A stretch of DNA of 64,000 nucleotides, taken from Pseudofabraea citricarpa. Lineage: Eukaryota > Ascomycota > Leotiomycetes > Helotiales > Dermateaceae. A program made the translations under genes and the position numbers. Below the pieces are notes generated by a model. It was not told the DNA's origin, searched no databases, and saw only the letters and a list, made by a program, of their open reading frames with translations. Below are positions 1-11,260 of the stretch, one piece after another. Where the stretch lies: positions 880,501-944,500 of the forward strand of contig JAPWGK010000009.1 of NCBI GenBank assembly GCA_029641185.1, in the 5' to 3' direction. Positions within the stretch are counted from its first letter, which is position 1. Every line of letters begins with the position of its first letter.

Positions 1-1450
1 CTAAAGCAGTTTGATGATGCTCGCGAGGAAGAGATTGAGATGGGCCGCCGCAAAGTTTATGGAAACGGATATGTTGGAAAGGAGAAGCCAAGTGGAGAGC
101 TCTATCAGGAAAGAAAGCTAGATCTCGGAATTCGCAAAACTCACGATTACACCCATGAAGAGAGCATACCGGATTTACCACAGGGCAAAATTGTGCCAGA
201 ACCACCAGTGACTGCCAAACCAATCATTGACCAGACAGCTTTGAACCGCTTGAAAGCGCAACTGATGAAGGCAAAACTCAAAGGATCACCAGACGTCGCA
301 AAACTCGAGGCCGAATATGAACAAGCTGCGGCTGGGTATGTTCCTTCAACACAACCAGAAGTAGTGGTACTTGGGATGATGGACAATCGCATGTTGGCGG
401 GCACACGAGGTGAAGTCAAGTCGATTGACAATAAGCGAGGACGAGAACGGGGTCTAGTTGAGGAGAATGAAGATATGAGCATTGAAGATATGGTTCGGGA
501 GGAGAGAAGGACCAAGGGACAAGCAGGTGGTGAGGGCATGAGAGCAGCTGAGCGCATTGCGAAGGATGGCAAATTCGACACAGATCTGGATTACATGGAC
601 GACAATGCAAGCAAACTAGCGAAACGAGTCCAGAAATCCGAAATCAATCTGAAAAATACGGCTGTGAGCGAATTCCAGAAAATGAATCGGATCCTCGACA
701 ACTGTCAGTTGTGCCACCACGAAGACAAAAACGAGCCTCCAGTTGCTCCACTGATTTCGCTGGCAACCAGAGTCTATCTTACACTCCCAACAGAACCTGA
801 GCTTAGTGAGGGCGGGGCTGTCATCGTACCAATCCAGCATCGTACCAATCTCTTGGAGTGTGATGATGATGAATGGGAAGAAATTAGAAACTTCATGAAA
901 AGTCTCACTCGGATGTACCATGACCAAGGAAGAGACGTCGTGTTTTACGAGAATGCTGCAGCACCGCATCGCAAGATGCATGCGGCAATGCAAGTAGTGC
1001 CGTTGCCTTACAGTCTGGGAGAGACAGCACCGGCATTTTTCAGAGAAGCCATTTTATCATCTGACGAGGAGTGGACACAACACAAGAAGCTCATTGATAC
1101 TGCTGCTCGTGCACGAGAAGGGTTAGGAAAATCTGCATTTCGCCGAACGATTGCGAAAGAGATGCCCTATTTTCACGCCTGGTTTTCGATCGATGTAAGT
1201 CCCAGTCTTCTTTTCTCCGTGGCAAAACTAACACAAGGTACAGGGTGGGTTAGGCCATATCGTTGAAGATTCAAATCGATGGCCGAAAGGAGATTTGTTT
1301 GCTCGAGAAATTATTGGAGGCATGCTTGATGTTGAGCCTGATGTGATTAAGAGACAGGGTCGTTGGTCACGAGGCGGAGACAAACGACTGGAAGGATTCA
1401 AGAAGCGGTGGCGGAAGTTTGATTGGACTCGTGTGTTGACCGATGGATAG
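1..1450 (+). CDS. cwf19: Cwf19-like (CwfJ family) splicing protein, 5' truncated
   Basis: The frame is already open at base 1, so the N-terminus lies outside the window. Exons 1-1194 and 1244-1450 are joined across a 49-bp intron (GTAAGT donor, CTAAC branch, CAG acceptor); reading through the intron would stop falsely at 1266. About 466 residues are visible. The middle is charged. A Cys/His cluster (CQLCHH, bases ~700-720) and a histidine pair followed by VVPLP (~965-1015) match the CwfJ C-terminal domain 1, which resembles the HIT fold. The C-terminus has WFSIDGGLGHIVED and the WxKF-type end of CwfJ domain 2. By family knowledge this is a nuclear spliceosome-associated protein linked to intron-lariat turnover (Cwf19/Drn1). 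The family call rests on C-terminal motifs and is strong; the exact paralogue is inferred. Confidence 0.88.
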
Positions 1451-3674
1451 AGCTGAAAGCCAGCATAACAGACGGGCCGAGAACATTCGGGACGTTTTGT
1501 AGCTGAAGTCGGCGATGACAGCCTTTATCGTAACTTGCATCTGATGACCCAAACAGGGTAGTGCAAGACTACAAGTACGTTGTAGATCACTGCACATCAG
1601 TAGTAGCACCGGCCACTAAGCGGATGTTGGCCTTGCAATAACCTAAATTAATTCAAATTGTACAACGGAGAACAGGAGAACACATATGTCATCTTGGCTC
1701 CAAAATATAACAACGGCTTCTGGCAGTAGAAGACTAACTGCAAACCCGACTTTCCAGTCGTGAACACCGCAGTCAGTGGTGGATTTACAGAGAAGTTACC
1801 CTTCTAGATTTATTGTACACGCATGACACCTATCTCGGGCTTAGTATGATAACTGACATTTGATTCGAATACCACTCTTGAGATCAAGAGGCTCTTTTTT
1901 GGCTTCTATTATAAATATAGCCTATCATTTGTTTGATGTGTGGAGGTTTCCTTATTTATCCTCCGTACCTATTGGACACTTCAAAGTATCCAAATAAGGT
2001 TTATCAAAACAAGCCTTCTCGTCTCCTATTCTCGGATTCGCACCTGAATTTGCGGTACTTCTGCTGGATGCAAGCCTTGACTTGTTATGATTTCGGCTTC
2101 AGCATTTGGCGGTGTACAGTGTTCATGCCTTTTCATGGGTTGAATCGGGTGTTTCGAATGAGTTATGGCAAGGCGACGCAAGGACTAGACTTCTGCGGTT
2201 GGGATGGCCGGAGGTTCTTTTGGTTGCCTTAAAACATAGACCGCGATTCTTCAGGCTCCGATTTCCTGTTCTCTCGTATTTGCTTGGATATTTTATTGCT
2301 GCTAGAAGCGTGGGGCGCATTTGAACTTTACTTTTTTTTTGTTTGTTATTTTGCGAACGATGGATGGGATGAGGTGGAAGGCTCGGAGGTGGTCAAAGTT
2401 AAAGCTGAGGTGAGGTGAACGCTTCGTCCTCGTCAGCCTCGTCGGCTCGAACTATGCCCATGACACGAACTCCAAATGTACGGGAGCGTGTGGCTGACGT
2501 TGGCATTTCAACACCCTTTCGGCATGCCTTTGTTAGCATACCAAGTGGCTCGTCCTCTGGTCCTGTAGCGGTCGTGAGCAAGGAAGACCACAAACGTGTT
2601 AATATGATGAGCCCGGGCTTGAAACGCAGCCTTCCCTCTTCTCAAGTCTAAGAAGAGATGCATTTAATGCGCGATGGATGATAGCATAATTATTCAACAA
2701 TTTAGTAATGCAGTCTTTGGTGTCGTTCATAAATCTCATTCGAAGACGTAACGCTTTCCAGGCTGTGGTGCTGTTGGCTGCTGCTGAGCCACAAGAGCGA
2801 GATCGAGATGAGATGAGATGAGATGAGGTGAGGTGAGGTGAGCTTCACGCATGGGCGAGCCCCCTGGCCAGCATATTTGTTGTGAATGGCCTCACGCGGT
2901 GTGTGCACTGTGCGGCCTGTCTCTGTCTCTGGCTGGCTCTGCAGACATGCTTCTAGCACCGGGTCGACCGGACGAGCCGTGACGATGACATAGCAAAGGA
3001 GGCTGGGGGTCCTGAAGGGAGGTGTGAGGGAGGAAGAAGGAGGAGGAGAGGGAGGCTCGCTCGCGTGGAGGTCTCAAGCATAAACGAATTTCTCGGAAGG
3101 CGTAGAAGAAGCGATGGAACAAATGGAAGGTCCTCAGAGTGAAAGCGAAATCGCGTATGCAAACTGCAGAGCTGCTCCGGCGCGTTGGCTTTGTGAAATG
3201 TGAATAACTCCCTATTGTCCCAAATTCCCAATACGGCATTCATTCGGGCGTTGAGTCTCATCGTGATTGGCGCTAAACCCAACAAGGTTGGGTTGGTTAG
3301 GATGGAAAATTCACGGCCGCCTTTCTCTCTCGCGCGACTCCCACTCACATACTCCGTACCGTCCACGCAGAGTCCCCGTCCCTCAAAAAAAAAGACACCT
3401 TAACCACCAGCCCGTTCGCCTACAGACCTTCGGTAACCATTCGCTTGAAAGCTGTCCATCAAAGCCAGCCTTTGTATGATCGCTGCCTTCACTGTTCTGC
3501 TCGCCCCGGTGAGGAATTTGTTAGCAACACGGCCAGACGCAGACGCAGGCGCAGAAGCAGACCTGGACGCGTGAGAACAGCATTGTTGTTCGGCCCCGGC
3601 GCAGTGTGCCAGCCTCCTCGACACCCCGTCCGCCGTCCGCCATCCATCATCATACATCCATCCATTCATCAAGT
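1451..3674. other. Gene-free stretch between cwf19-like gene and Zn2Cys6 regulator
   Basis: About 2.2 kb without a gene I can support. The first part is presumably the 3' UTR of the left gene. Around 1930-2340 the + strand is T-rich and transcript-like, with an open frame of about 99 codons that matches nothing I know. A pentamer/hexamer repeat lies near 2800-2840. From about 3000 on, pyrimidine/purine-rich tracts lead to the start codon at 3675 and are most simply the promoter and leader of the regulator. Confidence 0.5.
2803..2841. repeat. GAGAT/GAGGT short tandem repeat
   Basis: Tandem AGATG units grade into AGGTG units. This is a simple-sequence tract in the gene-free region, with no spacer structure and no coding frame. 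Confidence 0.8.
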
Positions 3675-5885
3675 ATGGCTTCGCAACACAATAGGAACTC
3701 TCCCCATCTCTCGAACCATCTCCACAACGGCTCCAACCCACCGTCCCCTTCCATGTCGAACGCGCAACAGCAGCAGGGTGGTCAATCGCGACAGCCTGTG
3801 AGCTACCCCAGCCCAACGTCGTATCCTTCGCCTTCGCTGTCGAGCGCGCAATACAACTATCCTCCTCCGAACAGCCAACAGAACGAGCCGTATCGCGCAA
3901 GCCCAACTGGAAGCAATGGCTCCATGTCTCTCCCTAGCATGCGCTCGCTCGACCCTCTCCAACAGCAGCAGGCACAGCACCATATGGGCTCGCCGTTGCC
4001 TCCGCCCGTCGCTCAGATGGGTGCGCCATACTACCACAGCCAGAGCCAAACCCTCCCCCATCCATCTCACCAGTATCCCAATGTCACGTCGGATCCAACC
4101 GGACAAAACATGCGATACGCTCTGCCAGTAACCGATAATCGAGTCATGAGTGGTGGTAGACACAAGAAAGTATGTTGTCGCAATGGCCGAGGATCTGTGG
4201 TGGTTTGCTGACTTGTCTCGTAGGAAATCAAGCGGAGAACCAAGACGGGGTGCTTGACCTGCCGAAAGCGCAGAATAAAGGTTGGTGCATGATGTTTCCC
4301 AGGTTTCCACTTTAGTCGCTTTGGGTTGTTTGTGTAAAGAGGTTCGAGGTCGATCGCTTTTCGCGATGGAGTCTTTTTCGTCTATTCAAGCGAATCTACC
4401 TAAACACGCGAGAGCACATGGTTGCAGGTAGCTCACATCGGCTATCTATTCATCTACTTCATCATCTGCCGTGTTTGCAAAACCACCTGCTAACCTTGTC
4501 AACAGTGTGACGAAGCTCATCCAGCTTGCCGCAACTGCCAAAAGTCAAAGCGCGAGTGCTTGGGATACGATCCTATCTTCAAAAACAATCCAGGTCCTGC
4601 GGCCATCCAACCTGCCCCAAGTTCAGCCCCATCACAACCCTCTTCCACCATCACATCAGGTGGTAACCCATACGGCAACCAACCTTCTATGGCAGGATAC
4701 GGACCTCCCCCCAACATGCCAGCCTATGATCCCGCACTCTCTGCTGGCGTGAGCTCCCCAGGATCAACACCACAGCAGTACGACTATGCATCTGCTATTG
4801 ATCCCGCTCTTGAAGCTGCTGCTCCACCAACCACAACTACGGCTAATGCCAATCAGTTCCAGCAACCCACACCAGGTGAGCAAAAACTTCTACGCGAACC
4901 TCAAGGAGGTTGTACTAGTGTATCTCCAAACTCATCTCCATCAGACTCATTGCACTTGAGGGGTGGCGCATCTTACTTTGCAAACGGAAATCTTTATTCA
5001 AGAGACAACCTAACTTACCCGCCCTTTGCAGCTAAGCGATGGACCGTCCATGATCTTCTTGCTGCTGGCGGAGCTCCTCCTGCACCACTTCCGGAGAACA
5101 GCGATGTCACACAATCACCATCGGTTATTGAAGAGGCCAAGCACCTTTATTACAGCATCTATGCTCCGGGTCTCGAGAGCTTCCTCGAATCCAAATGGTT
5201 CTCTGTCAAGGGTGCTTCCCAGCTACTTATCGACAAAGCAGTTCTTGAGCAGTTTGCCGGTCTTCTCCAGCAATTTGCCAAAGCCGCTCAGAACGATCCC
5301 AAAGAACTGGCATACACATGCAGTGTAGAGGCCAGAATTGTATGGGCTCTTGCCGGTATGGTTAAGTCTGGTGCAGCTGCATCTGTCAAGACAGAAACCA
5401 AACCTTCTATTCCAGCCATCGATGATCCAATTGAAGCCGCATTGCGCCTTGATGTCTTCGAGACCCTTTTGACTGGTGAAGTTGCACCAGGTAATGCTTT
5501 AGCAAGACCTGGACAAATTAGCAACGATCCAGTCAGATCTCGAGAGGTTGATTTCTGGTACACGCTAGCTGACTTTGTTGCCATTGATTATGAAAATGCA
5601 AGCTCTGCTAAACAGGTTGACGATACACTTGGTATGTTGCGAAATCTTCTTGATGGCCGGGAAAACCGAGATGTTCTTTACTCTATCGCTGCTGTTCGGG
5701 CCATTGGACATCGTGTATCTGAATACACTGAAAGCGACACACCAGTTCACCTCGATGAATCTGACAACCGCAGCAAGCTTTCAGTCGCAAAGAAGTTTAT
5801 TATAGATGAGGCTAACGGAAATGGAACAACCAACATCATTCGCCGATTCTGTGAGCTCGTTGCTCGTACCTGGGGCCACAACTAG
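3675..5885 (+). CDS. Zn2Cys6 (C6 zinc cluster) transcription regulator
   Basis: Exons 3675-4169, 4224-4280, 4506-4875 and 5032-5885 give about 591 residues. Residues 1-165 are rich in Gln, Pro and Ser. The zinc cluster begins in exon 2 and finishes in exon 3 with spacing CX2CX6CX6CX2CX6C, so a 225-bp intron cuts the finger. After a Pro-rich linker comes a helical region without a recognised fungal_trans motif. The third intron (4876-5031, 156 bp) is a multiple of three with no in-frame stop. It has a good GTGAGC donor, a CTAAC branch and a TTTGCAG acceptor, so I splice it; if retained the protein would be 643 residues. The start is the first ATG in frame, and upstream codons have no ATG. The target genes are unknown to me. 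A nuclear DNA-binding role follows from the cluster. Confidence 0.87.
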
Positions 5886-6775
5886 TGTGTTATTCTTCAA
5901 TAAAATTGGGTCCAACAGATTGTTTTATCGGCGCAGCATTGCATTTGCGATTTTCTTCGTGGCATCGAAATGGTCGAAAATGGAGCAGGGATCATTACTG
6001 GTTTTGTTTCTGCTATGGAAGTTGCTTTTTCAGAGCAAGAACGAAATTGTGGGGGTGGGCGAAAAAAAAAGAATTCTGCTTACTCTGTGCTCTAGTTGAG
6101 GGTGGAAAGAATGTTACTTCTCGCAAAGCGCGTTTCTCTCATATTACACCAGATGTAACACTAGGATGGAGAATCATCACATGTATCTCCCTCCAATTTC
6201 TTTTGTTTGTCTTGCCCCCTAAGAGGGGGGGATGCGTTGAAGAAAGCAGCCTGGATTCTTGCCATTGCGAGGTTCTGAGGTTGGACATCTTCAGGTTCTG
6301 CTCTGCGTTTCCCCCTGGCTCGGATTTGTTGTCTGTAGTGTAGCATTATGGCGCGAACTTCTCAACTTAAATCACAACCAGGCAATAAAATAGTACACTA
6401 GCTTTGGTGATTCCCTTCTCTTTATATGCTTGTGGTGAGGTGTTTTTTTGTTCCGGATAAACGAGAGTACAGCTCTACTTAATTGATGCTGTGATTCCGT
6501 TTGTTGCTTTTAGGTCTGATGTCTTCACAGGATAATAACTCATAGTGGTAAATGTGTCTTTGATTCTAATAACTTCACAACGTCTATCTGATAAATCCCA
6601 GTCATTTAAAGGGCTGCCGTCTACCAACCCTAGCAACTCTCTTCATTGAAGTCTCTCGTAATCTGGAAATCTGAAAAGCCTACGTTGCAGTTCGTTTCTT
6701 TGTTCCCTCTAAGAATGTGCGCCATCTTACTCATTTTTTTGCCTCAGTCACATCAGTGTCTTGCAGTCCATACAC
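5886..6775. other. Convergent 3' region
   Basis: T-rich sequence between the stop codons of the regulator (+) and the reductase (-). It looks like two 3' UTRs and shows no gene. Confidence 0.6.
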
Positions 6776-8075
6776 TTACAAATCCTTCTGCTCGGGAACA
6801 GGGCTCTTCAGAACACCCTTCTCAAGTGCGCTCTTGACGTTCTCGATACACCAGATCTCCATCTTGGTCTGCGTCTCCACAGTCCATGTACCCATGTGCG
6901 GAACCAACATGACGTTAGGATTAGCAACCAGTCCTGGATGGACTTTGGGTTCCTCCTCAAAGACATCTAGGCCACATGACCATACCTGACCGGATTCGAG
7001 GGCCTTGACTAACGCATCCTCGTCCATGACGGCTCCTCGAGCGGTGTTAACGATTACGACGCCCTTCTTCATCTTCTCGAACTCTTTGGTGGAGATGATG
7101 TGGCGGGTTTGTTTCTTTGGATTTGGATTTAGCACATGTATGGCTTTTATGGATTGAAGAGATCAACAGAGGTGAAACTTACGTTCAGTGGGAGATTGAG
7201 CGATAGGACGTCACTGGTAGCGAGTAGCTCATCGAAACTGACATACTTGGCTCCACCGCTGAGTTCCTCGGATAGCTGGGAGCGGTTGTAGTATTGGGTC
7301 GTCATGCCAAAGGCAGCAGCCTTCTTCATCAAGTTGCGACCAATGCCACCCATTCCTAGGATACCAAGAACCTTGCCTTGAGGGTCATGACCAAGAGGTG
7401 GTGGTGGAGAACCCTTCCAATGTCCAGCTCGAAGTGCAAACATTGCTAGCCAGGCATTATTAGTTGAATCGTTCGGACAACGAACTAGGATTGAAACAGA
7501 AAGTACGAACATGTATTGAAACCTCGAAGTGCACCCAGAATGAGGAACATGTTGACATCTGCTGTGGCATCGTCAACGGCAGTGGGTACATTGGAAACGC
7601 GGATATTGCGTGCAGAGCAAGCATGGACGTCAATTTGATCATAGCCAGCGCCTATCATCCCAGAATATGTCAGTGAAATATTCTCAAAGAAGACGGCTGA
7701 TTTTGGTTTATATCGTACCATTGTGAGCAATGAACTTTAGTCCTTTGGGAAGCACAGCAACAAGCTCCTCGTCTACCATGCCTGAGATGGCAACGCTCGC
7801 AAATGTGCGGTATGCAGCAACGACATTGTCAAATCGGCCCGTCTTACACTCCTCGATGAACTCAGCGCGGGATCGTGCTTTGGGCTCAATGATCTCGCCG
7901 AGTGAGGAGAGTGCAGACCATTCTTCGTGTGCGCTGCATGCAGAAATAAGAGTCAGACCTCAAAACAGGCTCTACTAAGTGGGGTGAAGGCCGGTGTCTA
8001 TGGGATCAAGACGGCTCAATTGTAAATGACTTACTGTTCAATCTCTCCCAAGAGGAGAATCTGGGGCTTTGTCAT
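6776..8075 (-). CDS. D-isomer-specific 2-hydroxyacid dehydrogenase, glyoxylate/hydroxypyruvate reductase type
   Basis: Minus-strand exons 8035-8075, 7719-7933, 7511-7651, 7183-7445 and 6776-7114 encode 332 residues, the usual length. The family NAD(P)-binding loop is GMGGIG in exon 4. The catalytic trio is visible: Arg in NTARGAVMDE, Glu in DVFEEEP, His in VPHMGTWT. The start MTKPQILLLGEI is the first ATG that opens the conserved N-terminal strand. By family it reduces glyoxylate or hydroxypyruvate with NAD(P)H. Exon 3 uses a GTTCGT donor, weaker than its neighbours, chosen because it restores GFNTSMFALRAGHW. Substrate is inferred, not shown. Confidence 0.9.
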
Positions 8076-9694
8076 CTTGAGCTGTGGCGAGGCTGTCAGG
8101 ATATGTGTTGGATGGTTGAGTCTTGCGGAGGTGAAGAAGTTCAAGGTAGCTTGCCTTTTATGGTGGGGTGGAATTGCCCCGCGTTTGCGATTGAGCCTTT
8201 GAGATAAGAGATTCATAGCACAGCATGATATCCTGCACCTTTCCACGAATAAATGAGAAGTCTCGGGAAGATATCGTGCTGGTAATTATCCATGGACATA
8301 GAAAAATCTCCGTAGTAGTAGAGTTATAACCTTATAAAATCCAAGAAGCTGAATGGTAACGTAAACGGTAGTCAATTCTAGATAAGCAATTACTTATTCA
8401 GGCTACCATCAAACGACTCAGATGCTGAAAACTAGAAATCAGGGTGCTATACAAGGTATCATACAATGCTTAGTTTATCTCTTCTTATATTCCTTTAGTA
8501 ACGGTTGTTTTCTTAAAGGACCTTTTTATAAGCTTTTGTAGCTTGATCACGTGTATTATTTGGCGTCCATTGCGTGATTATCGAGTACATGCTAGGGCGC
8601 ACTCGTACGTACAGGTTATTTTCGTCTGTTACACAATACAAAGTTTCAATTTAACAGAATATTAAATAGATAAACCAACTCGAATTATCCGTGGTGATAA
8701 TCTGCCGAGCCCACAGGTGTTAAAGTGCTTTTTGCGTGCTTAGCCGTTTAGTGTGACCAACAATTAGCAGACCTAGAATAGAGTCAATGTAGGTCGTTTT
8801 GATGTCTGGTATTGCTCTAGCACTAGATATCACCTTTTCAAGTTATATCAAAGTTCTTGTGAACTTCTGGTTTTTGGTATATACCCTGCACAAACAGTTA
8901 ATTTCTGTTTTTATTAACATCACCCACAGAGTTAGTTTATTTGACCTAATAGATATCTAGCTTGATCCACTCTCAGATCTGGCGCCTCAAACTCGTCGGT
9001 AATTAAATACCCAAGCTTGACAACTGGCGAGGAGTTACATAGCAAACCAACACATTATTCGGATTCATATCCACCTAGGCCGCATCTTCGGTATAAAATA
9101 TCGCGAGGGCTTCAAGGACAGGCCTTCCAACTACGCGAGGCGTTAGTGAGTTAGACGATGCTACAGATGCTTATAACTAGAATTTTTGTCTTATAAATGG
9201 AAGCCTTTTTAAAGCCTGTCTTCATTGTGTTAACTAGAAACTGTATACTACACAATTCAGTTCATTGATTTGTTGATTCCAACTTTGAATTGTGTTACTT
9301 TAGCCTAGAAGAAGGCAGGGTTGATGATCACCTTCGTTACATGGTGAAATATATCTACCTGATGCACTGGTATATTGAGAATGTGATAATCTTGAGAGAT
9401 GGACCTTACAAGCTAATACGACTGGCCGCACGTTGAGTGAGATGAGAAAGGTGTCGGAAGAAAGCCTGAGGTCGCTAAACTCGCTAATGTTGAATCTCAC
9501 AGGCACAGAGGATACCAAACTGAATGCCCTTGGTATAGATGCTACTAGTTGGTTTGCTACAGTAACATGAGTCTTCGAGCAAGGTTAACGAAGAGCGAGT
9601 AATATGTATCAGCGTGCGATCACCCATAAAAGCCTTTGTCGCGACGATGAACCAGTTGTGCTTTTGATTTGAGGTCTTCCTTCTTGTGTCATAT
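8076..9694. other. AT-rich gene desert
   Basis: About 1.6 kb, clearly richer in A/T and TpA than its flanks, with no intact gene. It contains the kinase-like relic listed separately. The base bias fits old repeat-induced or mutational decay, but I did not compute an index. Confidence 0.55.
8938..9165 (-). pseudogene. Degenerate protein-kinase-like fragment
   Basis: Read on the minus strand, one frame gives VLEALAIFYTEDAA, a stop, then VDMNPNNVLVCY. This resembles the helix plus catalytic loop of fungal kinases, whose form is roughly VLEAL..LH..G.VHTDVKPDNVLV. A one-base shift then gives KLGYLITDEFEAPDLR, where a kinase would have its D(F/L)G segment; the key Asp would be Tyr. Internal TAG and TAA stops and the frame shift make it non-functional. 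The similarity is by eye and short, so this is tentative. Confidence 0.38.
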
Positions 9695-11003
9695 CTAACT
9701 CTCTTGGCTATTGCTCACTTCCACAAATGATCTCCACTGTCTCCATGCCTCACCACTCTCAATAGCCCATCTTGCTCTCCTCACACCTTCTTTCCATCTA
9801 CCTCCTCCTGGACCTCTCTCGACGATAACTTTTCCATCGTCCCCGTGACCCATGTCACTCGTATCTGCCTCGCAAATACCCGATACGACGAACAAAGCCG
9901 CAGTGTTCATCAGGACAAAGTGAAGGATCGGATCATCTCTTGGAAGCTCATTCTGAAGCAAGCTCGTCAGGATAGCAGCATTCTCGTGCGGCTCCTTTCC
10001 TGGCGAGACATCTTCTAGGGGATGCGCAGGCAAGCCAAAGTCTGAGGCGCAAATAGAAAAGCTCTCGATACCAATGTTATTTGGTGGAGAGTCTTTGTTC
10101 TTCGAGTGGTCAATCAATCTCCAGCAGTACGTACGACCAGCGCAAGAAATCTCATCGAGGTCCTCCTCTCCGCACACGATCATGGCTTTTCTCGCCCCAG
10201 TCATTCTGAGAGCCTCTGCAAAAACAGGTCCGACATCTCTTCGTGCTACACCAAGGAGACGAGCCTCAATAATCCCCTCAACGGGATTGGCTAAAGGCCC
10301 TAAGAGGTTGAAAATGGTTCTCCAACCGAGCTCTTTCCGGATCGGAGCTACGTACTTCATTCCTGGGTGGAAGACGGGAGCGAAGAGGAAAGCATAATTG
10401 CTCTTTTCATAAATTTTGGCGATGGTGTCAGGTTTTACACCCATCAAATTTGGGGGTGTTGGAGTTGTTGACATCAAAAGATCCGCCGAACCTGATTTAG
10501 AAGTAGATGCTTTGTTTCCATGCTTGCTGAGAATGAGGAGCGAAGAAGCCAGGATAGAAGATGTGGTTGAAATATTATAAGTGTGATGTGAATCTCCACC
10601 AGTACCAACGATATCACACTTTCGAACAAAACATCAGCAAAAGAGGTTCTGAGTTTTTAAAACTGAAGCTACTTACGAGTCCACCTTCATACTCGCCCTC
10701 AGGTCTGCCACGAGATCTCACAACTTCTTGGAGGTGTTGCTTGTCGATCTGCGAGGCGGCATTTCTCATAGCCTCCGCACATTTTGCAATGACGTCTGGT
10801 CTTCTATCCCATCCCGTAAAGTGCAGACAAGTGAGCAAAGCCCCGGTCTGAACGGGAGACAATTGGTCAGTAAAGATATATGAAATGGCTGTTGCGACTT
10901 CTTCCGCCGTAACCTTAGTCGCTCCGGGATCTGGCCAGAGCCGTCTCAGGAGAGGACTGATTGAGATCTGCTTGGAAGCATCTGATTCGGCTGCCGAAGC
11001 CAT
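9695..11003 (-). CDS. TRP4: Anthranilate phosphoribosyltransferase (tryptophan pathway)
   Basis: Exons 10677-11003 and 9695-10618 are joined across a 58-bp intron and encode 416 residues. The N-terminal helical bundle is followed, directly after the splice, by CDIVGTGGD, the PRPP-binding loop. Next come the Lys/Ser-rich KHGNKASTSKSGSADLL segment and NLLGPLANP, both family landmarks. It transfers phosphoribose from PRPP to anthranilate, the second step of tryptophan synthesis from chorismate, in the cytosol. The gene diverges from the mitochondrial ribosomal protein gene with 257 bp between start codons. Length is somewhat above bacterial TrpD, as usual in fungi. Confidence 0.93.
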
Positions 11004-11260
11004 TATGATACTTTCTCAATTGAGTTCCTGTTTGCAGTGATATGAAAAATCCCTTCGTCGGGGCCGTATCCTGTGACTCGAAGCTGTACTAGGCTTGTCT
11101 GTGATGCGGATGTAAATCCGCTAGCGCCTTTGGAACTTTTGAGGTACGCCCCGGTCGATCAGCACTGTGAATTGCTTCAACACGACCAGGAAAAGGTAAG
11201 CTACTCAATTGATCCTAACGCTTGTGGTAGATTACCCTAGAGATTGATTTGATACACAGG
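11004..11260. promoter_or_regulatory. Bidirectional promoter region TRP4 / uL10m, with probable 5'-UTR intron
   Basis: 257 bp between two divergent start codons. On the + strand a GTAAGC donor at 11196, a CTAAC branch near 11214 and AG acceptors at 11239-11240 and 11258-11259 suggest an intron in the leader of the ribosomal protein gene, ending just before its ATG. Confidence 0.5.

Noticed and set aside
147..581. Long open frame antisense to the Cwf19-like gene
   Set aside because: Low-complexity Ser/Pro content, no start context or splice logic, and it mirrors a clearly coding strand.
1933..2324. Open frames of 72-99 codons on the + strand
   Set aside because: No family-like content and no splice partner; kept only as gene-free sequence.
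2803..2841. Repeat array that might be CRISPR-like
   Set aside because: Units are contiguous 5-mers without spacers; it is a microsatellite in a eukaryotic genome.
3669..4310. 213-codon minus-strand frame over the regulator's N-terminus
   Set aside because: Arg/Val-rich shadow of Gln/Pro codons on the real strand.
9300..9518. 72-codon minus-strand frame in the AT-rich desert
   Set aside because: No recognisable motif; it might belong to the kinase-like relic but I could not support that.
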